A program made the translations under genes and the position numbers. The notes beneath the pieces were generated by a model. The model was given only the letters and a program-made list of their open reading frames with translations. It was not told the DNA's origin and did no database searches. From contig CM067557.1 in assembly GCA_034509755.1 (NCBI GenBank), positions 39,056,001 through 39,120,000 of the forward strand: 64,000 nt of DNA, read 5' to 3'. Positions 57,980 to 64,000 of this stretch are shown here, piece by piece (position 1 is the first letter of the stretch; every line of letters starts with the position of its first letter). The DNA comes from Anisodus tanguticus (Eukaryota; Streptophyta; Magnoliopsida; Solanales; Solanaceae).

Positions 57980-59435
57980 GACCAAATTATAGGAGGAGTT
58001 TAAAATAAATGGTGAATTCAAAGTTTTATCGTTTACGAGGTGTTTGGGACCAAGTGGTCATTACACTACATCCGAAAGAATTACGGTCCATTCACATCTC
58101 CTTGGGTCAAACCGTCGAGTTCGATTCCCCACGGCCCACGGCCACGACCCACGACCCACGAGACCGTAGTGCCAAGCCTCGAAAAATCCCTCCCGGAACC
58201 GTTCGCGGGACGGGCGGCGGCGCGCGCGTGTGGTCTTTCCTCGAACGAAGCACTCTAGGTCCTCCGTCCTTTAAACACATTTTCCACACTTTCCATGTTC
58301 AAACACCTTACTTCGGAACCAATATCTCTTTCATTTCTCAATGAAATTTGACGATTCTTGGCCCTACGGGGATATCTACGCTTAGTATAAAAACCGTTAC
58401 CCTCAAAGTTTTGTCCTCCCGGGCATTTCCAACAATCCCCTCTTGAAAGAGATTTTGGCGCAAAGCTTTTCATTTCCGGGCGCTGTAAGCATAAGCGCCT
58501 AACCTTCCATAGTTGAATACCATCGGACTTACTTCTTGTGGGTTCGATGTCTTGAACCGTCGCAAGCGAAACGGAAATTCCCTTACTCTCTTCTTCGTAA
58601 TGTTTTGTCCGTTTTGGCCATTTGACTTAAGTGCTTCAATTTGAGGCGGCCCGTCCTCGCACTTAAATAGGTGGTCTCCTACAAGGTATCCTCCTATACC
58701 CCACTTCACAAGTGTTAGGAACCATTAAAAGTTTCCCAAAGACCTAACCTCAACCGTGAGGATCATTACAGGTTTTGAAAACTTAACCTCCCGCGATAGC
58801 ATTTACCGGGAACGGTGATTTGGTGTTTCTTTTCGTTGTCCGAAGTGCTCAAGGAGCGATCAACCGAACCTTTACAACTTAGTTTTCCCATTGACCTCCA
58901 ACTCCGGTTCGTAAGGTTGGGTTTCCACCGTATTGGTCCGTATATTTTGGGTTTTAAGCCCATTCCCTAGACAGTGACTTGATTTCCGGGTAGTCCCTTA
59001 GTTTGTAAACAAGGAAGTGACACCCGTGATGATCAACTCGCCATACGGTCTTATGTCTCCGAAACCAGACGCCGTCATCCGTGTCCTTCCTATTATCAAA
59101 AAAAAAAAAAAAAAAATGAGTCGTGAACTCAACTTCTTTCATGCTTTGTATAAAAAAACTCCGATACCATCATGAATCGGTCGAAAAGAGGATTTTCCAA
59201 GAAACCAGCCTCTTCCAGATTTTCACCGTGTTCTTCCCCGTTCCAGATAATGTAGAAATAATATTGCAAATTTGAGACTGTATTAAGATCTTCTCTTTAT
59301 AGGGGTGTGTAAGAACTGAATAGGTTGGGTGCACTTCAATATTACGTATCCACTTTTTAGTGTGGGCCCACGGTGCTGACCGTGACCCGTGACCCGTGAG
59401 CAGCACCCCGTGAACCCCCGTCCAATTTCACCAAC
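57980..59435 (-). mobile_element. Compact copia relic E, minus strand (LTR - short internal - LTR)
   Basis: Right LTR-like part about 59176-59435, starting TGTTGGTGAAATTGG on the minus strand, with a TATA-like TATAAAGAG near 59293. A primer-site-like TGGTATCGGAG follows at about 59163-59173. The internal part (59160-58433) keeps only the polyprotein tail: YPEIKSLSREWA, then GMGLKPKIYGPIRWKPNLTN, matching the pol end of copia elements. A polypurine tract AAGAGGGGAT precedes a second LTR start TGTTGGAAATGCCCG at 58432. That LTR matches the one starting at 63340 (GTAGGGCCAAG(G/A)AT, GAAATGAAAGAGATATTGGT). The left edge is uncertain. Confidence 0.65.
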
Positions 59436-59613
59436 AGCGCATATTTGTCCAAATATTATTCAAATTCTTTCTTCCTCTACCGAATAATTTTAGCCACACT
59501 TTCCATGCTTCAAACACCTTACTTCGTGAACCATTCTTTCATTTCTCAATTAAATTTGATAATTTCACGTACTTTTATTTAAAATTTATGCGGTTAAAAT
59601 TGAAGATAAAATT

Positions 59614-60084
59614 ATATTTGATAATACTTTTGTAAGAATATTTAAAATAATATTCATGCTTGAATGTATTTAAATCCAACTTAAAAAGTGAAAAGCGAAT
59701 TGAATAACAGATTATAAATTGTCTTCCTATTTGAAATACAACTTCAAGTTGGATTTAAAATTTTCATGCCAAAACACTGATTTCTAAGTAGAGTGAAATT
59801 ATATTAAAAAAATTTACTTAATATTTTTTATGACCAAACGGATCCTAAATTCAATCTTATTATCAACTTAGATTTTTTAGTCATGAATGATCTCTCAATT
59901 TGAGAGTAATAACTATAACTTATAGCAAAAAATAAATAAGTAAATTTTTTTCTTAAATAAGGATTAAGATATGAATGAATCCGAAATATAATATTGGAGA
60001 ATAATATTTAGCGATGTTGAACGAAATAGGGACAAATATAGATTTTCTTCATTAAATAATACAAAATCAATCTCATTGAAAGAA
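59614..60084. other. AT-rich spacer
   Basis: No ORF or repeat structure recognised. Confidence 0.5.
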
Positions 60085-60490
60085 TATACGTGTATCTTTC
60101 GTATTTCCATGTATATTCTAATTAGAATTCTTTTACATATGTAATTATGGTAGTAGTCTTGTTTAGGAAAATGTAGATTTAATTTTCATAATTAAATATT
60201 GTATATCATATATATATACCTTTCACATTAATGAAAATAATAAATGGATTATTCTCTTTCATGGTATCAGCAGTCTAGGACAAACTTTTCCTTCTCCAAA
60301 TTATACCATCTTCTGACGCCCTCCTCGAAATACTCAATATCGGCCAACGGCCGAACCCTTGACCTTGACTCTCACTACGTACTCCAACTCTATCTATTAA
60401 TGAAGACGATTTATCTAATGAAGCATGAATAAGACCTCATCCTTTCAATTTTTCTTTCTGAATCCGTAATTTTCCTCTTATTCTTTCATC

Positions 60491-61555
60491 ATGTCTACCA
60501 CAAAGAACACATTTCATCCTGTCCTTGCAGTCTCCATTATCAAAAACAATATCCCTATTGTTCTTGAGATAAAAAACGTTCAATACACGACGTGGGCATA
60601 AATATTTAAAATTCACGCACGGTCTAATCGAGTCCTCCATCACATCGTCACACCGGAAAAAGGCAAGGAGAAGGTGCCTACCACCGATGATGAAATAAAG
60701 TTGTGGACAACTCTTGATGCTACAGTGCTCTAATGGATTTATTCCACCATCTCTACGGACCTCTTGCAGACTATTATCAAATCTGATGCCACAGTAATGG
60801 AAGCTTGGAATAGGTTGCGTGATATATTCCAAGATAACAAAAATTCTCGTATTGTGATGCTTGAACATGAATTCTCTCACATAAACATGGAAGATTTTTC
60901 GAATGCCTCAGCCTATTGTGAAAGGCTCAATGAGTTATCGGATCAACTCAAGAACATTGGCGCGTCCGTCACTAATGATTGTCTTGTTCTTTAGATGGTC
61001 GCAGGCCGCTCCGAGGTTTATAATGGCGTTGGAACTCTTCTTCGTCAAAGCAATCATCTCCCGCCTTTCTACCAAGCACGTTTCATGCTCACCTTAGAAG
61101 AAGTTGGGTTGGTTAAAAAGGCGGCAACCATAACCAATTATGCCATGATGGTGGCCACATCACGCGACACCGATGACCCTCACTCCTTCTCGAAAATTCT
61201 AGCCAAAACCGTAACAATAGTGGCGGCAAAAAGGGCCAAAATCAGAAAAATTGTAGCAAAAACCGCGGCGGCAGTGATGGCAGTGGCGGTGGATGGGGTG
61301 GCAGTGGCCAGCAGACTAGGCCGCAGCACCAATGGCCACAGCCTTAGGCCAGTGCACAGTGGCCGTGGGGCTAGGCTAGTGGGTAGTGGCCCAGTCCACC
61401 GTATCCAGCAGGCGGTCCAGCCAAATATTGGGCCAGGCCCAACGACTTTCAACAACCAGGGACTCGGCAAAATGGGCCCTGGCAGCAGCCCATCCTGCTT
61501 GGGCCTCGGCCATAGCAGGCCTTCGTTGTTGCGGGCCCAGTAACAACCTCGAGTC
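60491..61555 (+). pseudogene. copia D gag remnant
   Basis: From ATG 60491: MSTTKNTFHPVLAVSIIKNN, then IPIVLEIKNVQYTTWA, a classic copia gag start. Later frames give TVMEAWNRLRDIFQDNKNSR and EHEFSHINMEDFSNASAYCE, then ERLNELSDQLKNIGASV. After a stop at 60992-60994 the frame continues with a basic, Gln/Gly/Pro-rich segment instead of a zinc knuckle, as in copia lineages lacking a knuckle. Stops near 60600, 60732 and 60992 break it. Confidence 0.8.
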
Positions 61556-61589
61556 TCACGAATATCGAGGCAGCGATGCATACACTTTA

Positions 61590-62979
61590 ATTAAATCCTC
61601 CGGATGTAATTGGTACATGGACACCGGTTCCACTTCTCATATGACTTTCGCGCCAGGTAATCTCACGACTTATTTCAATTTGAGCAAAAATCGTGGCATT
61701 ATTATTGGTAATGGTAATTCAATTACCATTCGTGGTTATGGTCACACAAATTTATCTCCCTCGAACCAAACCTTTAGCCTTGAAAAATATCCTTCATGCT
61801 CTTCAATTAATTAAAAATTTGGTGTCTGTTCGAAAATTTACAACTGATAACTGGGTTTCTATTGACTTTGACCCTTTTGGATTTTCTGTGAAGGATTTCA
61901 CGACGGGGATACCTCTAATGAAATGTAATAGTCAGGGCAAGCTCTATCCCATCACCACATCCATCACCACCACTAATCAAGCCACATCATCAACGTTTGC
62001 CTCTTTAGCACCTTCCTTATGGCATGTGAGTTTGGGTCATCCGGGAGCATCTGTTCTTTCTTCTCTTAAAAATAATAATTTTACTAAGTGTAATAGTATG
62101 CGTAGTACTAATGTTTGTCCTTCTTGTCCGCTTGGTAAAAACATGTTAAATTACCGTTTGTTGCCTCCAATTCTAGTATTGTGTTGCCATTTAATATTAT
62201 TCATAGTGATTTATGGACATCTCCCTTGTTGAGCTCTTTGGGCCACCGTTATTACGTGTTATTTTTGAATGATTATTCTAATTTTTTGTGGACTTTTCCA
62301 TTATCTAAAAAGTCTCAAGTTTATTCCACATTCCTATCATTTAGAGCATTCGTCTGTACCTAATTTGAACGATAGATTAAAAATATTCAATGTAATAATG
62401 GAAGGGAATTTGTTAATGGGTCATTTAGAGAATTTTATAATATTAATGGTATCTCTTTCCGATTTTCTTATCCACATACGTCCTTCCAAAATGGAAAAGC
62501 CGAGAGAAAAATACGCACCATTAATAATATTGTTCGGACATTACTCGCTCATGCTTCATTACCACCTTCATTTTGGCATCATGCGTTACAAATGACTACT
62601 TAACATACTTCCTAGCAAAGGACTAGTATACTAATCTCCACTCCAAATTCTTTATCATAAGGATCTTTCGTATTCTCATCTTAGGGTATTTGTGTGTTTA
62701 TGCTATCTTCTCTTCCCATCTACTACAATAAACAAACTTCAAGCTCGTTCTACCGCTTGTATATTTTTGGAATATCCATCTAATCATCGTGGTTATAAAT
62801 GTTTTGATTTATCCTCTAATAAAATCATAATTAGTCGTCATGTCATTTTTGATGAAACTCAATTTCTGTTTGCTAAGTTGCATAATTTCGTGCCTACTTC
62901 CTATAATTTTCAGGATGATGGGCTCTCGCCGTATGTGGTCCACCATTTGATCCAGCCCACATCTCCGGATTTAGACTAG
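61590..62979 (+). pseudogene. copia D protease, integrase and post-integrase remnant
   Basis: Protease CNWYMDTGSTSHMTFAPGNL with an intact DTG is followed by IIIGNGNSITIRGYGHT. GAG-pre-integrase: LWHVSLGHPGASVLSSLKN, CPSCPLGK. Integrase: FNIIHSDLWTSPLLSSLGHR, YYVLFLNDYSNFLWTFPL. Post-integrase: ACIFLEYPSNHRGYKCFDLS, SRHVIFDETQFLFA. Frame changes at about 61810, 62150, 62360 and 62600. The same lineage as copia B. Confidence 0.8.
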
Positions 62980-63339
62980 CAGGCCCAGTGCCTACTGTCC
63001 CAGACCCGCCCCGTGATCAATTCCAGCCAGCAGGCCCACTGCCTACGGGCCCAAATACCTTCTGTCACCCAAGTCTTCCAGCAGACCCATTTCCTATTGG
63101 CCCATCCCGCCATTTCCTCGGTCCAGTTTATCGGCCAGCAGGCCCACTTCCCAACCCGAGCCAGTTCCTCCCAAACCGAGCCAGTTCCGACATCATCACA
63201 CTGACCCAGTCCGATCCACTTCTATTCCGAGTCAAGAGTCCGTTACTCATATCCAAAGAGGTATTTTTTGTTGGAAATTTACCTTTGGTAGGGAGGTGCG
63301 TCCACCCATATTTAATGACTTAAACACTAGGGTTCCGCA

Positions 63340-64000
63340 TGTTGGAGGCTTTGTCTCTTCACACGTGCATAATCTACTAAGTGAGTAGATGACCGTAGGG
63401 CCAAGGATTGTCAAATTTCGTTAAGAAATGAAAGAGATATTGGTCCACGAAGTAAGGTGTTTGAGGCATGGAAATATGGTATGGGACAAATTTACCACAA
63501 CGGTGGGAAAAGAAAGAATTATTCTCTTTATAAGTCTCAAAATTGGCGGAGGGTTTGGGACCCCAAGGGGTAAACTCATGTGTTTGAAGGAGGGAGGACC
63601 TAAATGTGCTTGGGTTCGAGGCTAAGTCCATACGCGTGCCGCCACCGCTCGCCCGTCCAGTCCGATCCGGTCCGGTCGTGGGGCTTGGGATTTGGGCTTC
63701 TTCTGATATTATTTTTTTGGACCCAAATTGTTTAATATTTACAGTTTGGTCCCTGGAATTTCTGGAAAGATGAAATTGGGAACGACGGAAGGCAGAAAGT
63801 TTCTGCCTACCTTTTGGGTTGGTTTTTGAGCGTTAAAACTCCATTAATCTGCACATAACTCCTCCCTAAATGCTCTTTTATGTTGCACATTAAATCAGTC
63901 ATTTACTTGGCTGATTAACTCCTCACTAATGGTCGTTACTTGGTTATTAACAGTCATTAGTTGGCAGTTGAGAAGTCCCCCACCTTATACTATATATTGA
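63340..64000 (+). repeat. LTR of copia E type, running off the window
   Basis: Starts TGTTGGAGGCTTTGTC. GTAGGGCCAAGGATTGTCAA, GAAATGAAAGAGATATTGGT and AAGTAAGGTGTTTGAGGCAT match relic E at 58300-58432 in reverse. It continues with GGAGGACCTAAATGTGCTT and ACGCGTGCCGCCACCGC, parallel to relic E at 58200-58260. ACTATATATTGA at the window end may be its TATA region. No preceding polypurine tract is clear. Confidence 0.7.

Larger units (their letters stand above)
57476..59613. repeat. Short segmental duplication (57476-57609 and 59441-59613)
   Basis: Both copies begin ATTTGTCCAAATATTATTCA, include GAATAATTTTA, and end TTTTATTTAAAATTTATGCG followed by GTTAAAATTGAAGATAAAA. The right copy contains about 75 extra bases (AGCCACACTTTCCATGCTTC...) that match copia E LTR sequence, while the left copy has a different filler. 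Same orientation, about 1965 bases apart, bracketing the copia E relic and the orphan ORF. Confidence 0.75.
60085..63339 (+). mobile_element. Ty1/copia relic D, plus strand
   Basis: A short LTR end (about 60085-60261, with TATATATATACC and ending TTCTCTTTCA), primer site TGGTATCAG at 60262, gag from 60491, protease, GAG-pre-integrase, integrase and post-integrase to about 62980, then a Pro-rich linker. Reverse transcriptase and RNase H are missing. At 63340 an LTR of another type begins (that of relic E), so the 3' part was replaced or deleted. The 5' edge of the LTR is a guess. Confidence 0.75.

Noticed and set aside
58100..58260. Possible rRNA or CpG-island gene because of high GC content
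   Set aside because: It matches LTR sequence at 63590-63670, so it is retrotransposon DNA.

Overview
This window reads as nuclear DNA of a flowering plant, most likely a member of the Solanaceae. It has intron-bearing plant genes, a polyubiquitin gene with a leader intron, AT-rich spacers, Au-type and other tRNA-derived SINEs, Stowaway MITEs, and many nested Ty1/copia, Ty3-type, hAT and Mutator-like (MULE) elements. The family assignment rests on remembered repeat types, not on a search, so species is left open.

Layout. 1-626 is the 3' part of a Ty3-type LTR. 627 to about 4980 is a minus-strand copia remnant. 4980-7195 is AT-rich spacer with diverged repeats. 7201-13475 is a decayed plus-strand copia element with two direct LTRs and a third, inverted LTR, bracketed by the 5-bp repeat CATAC. 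13655-14174 is a 260-bp tandem duplication, each unit carrying a tRNA-Ser(GCU). 16294-19240 is a seven-unit polyubiquitin gene with two 1-bp frameshifts. 20427-26390 is a MULE with a 9-bp target site duplication (TSD); it carries a GRF zinc-finger gene remnant, a transposase-N-terminus-like remnant and a 2.7-kb solo LTR. 27290-29925 is a copia LTR split by a non-autonomous hAT element. 30081-31653 holds SINEs.

34135-36874 is an intact four-exon PIP2 aquaporin gene. 38328-41703 (minus strand) is an intact six-exon receptor-like cytoplasmic kinase gene. These two and the tRNAs are the clearly functional-looking genes; the ubiquitin gene is functional only if its frameshifts are sequence errors. 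42662-46216 is a hAT element with a broken transposase and G-rich ends. 46288-49010 is a plus-strand copia fragment holding another hAT MITE. 49020-55900 is a minus-strand copia element with one LTR, its gag split by a third hAT-like insert. 57470-59613 holds an orphan exon candidate, a compact minus-strand copia relic and a short segmental duplication. 60085-63339 is a plus-strand copia relic, followed by an LTR start at 63340 that runs out of the window.

The genes do not form a pathway. Turnover of the window is dominated by transposition: at least four hAT-type insertions (three with exact 8-bp TSDs), a MULE, SINEs with 16-bp TSDs, and solo LTRs. Several elements sit in introns of the aquaporin and kinase genes without breaking their reading frames.
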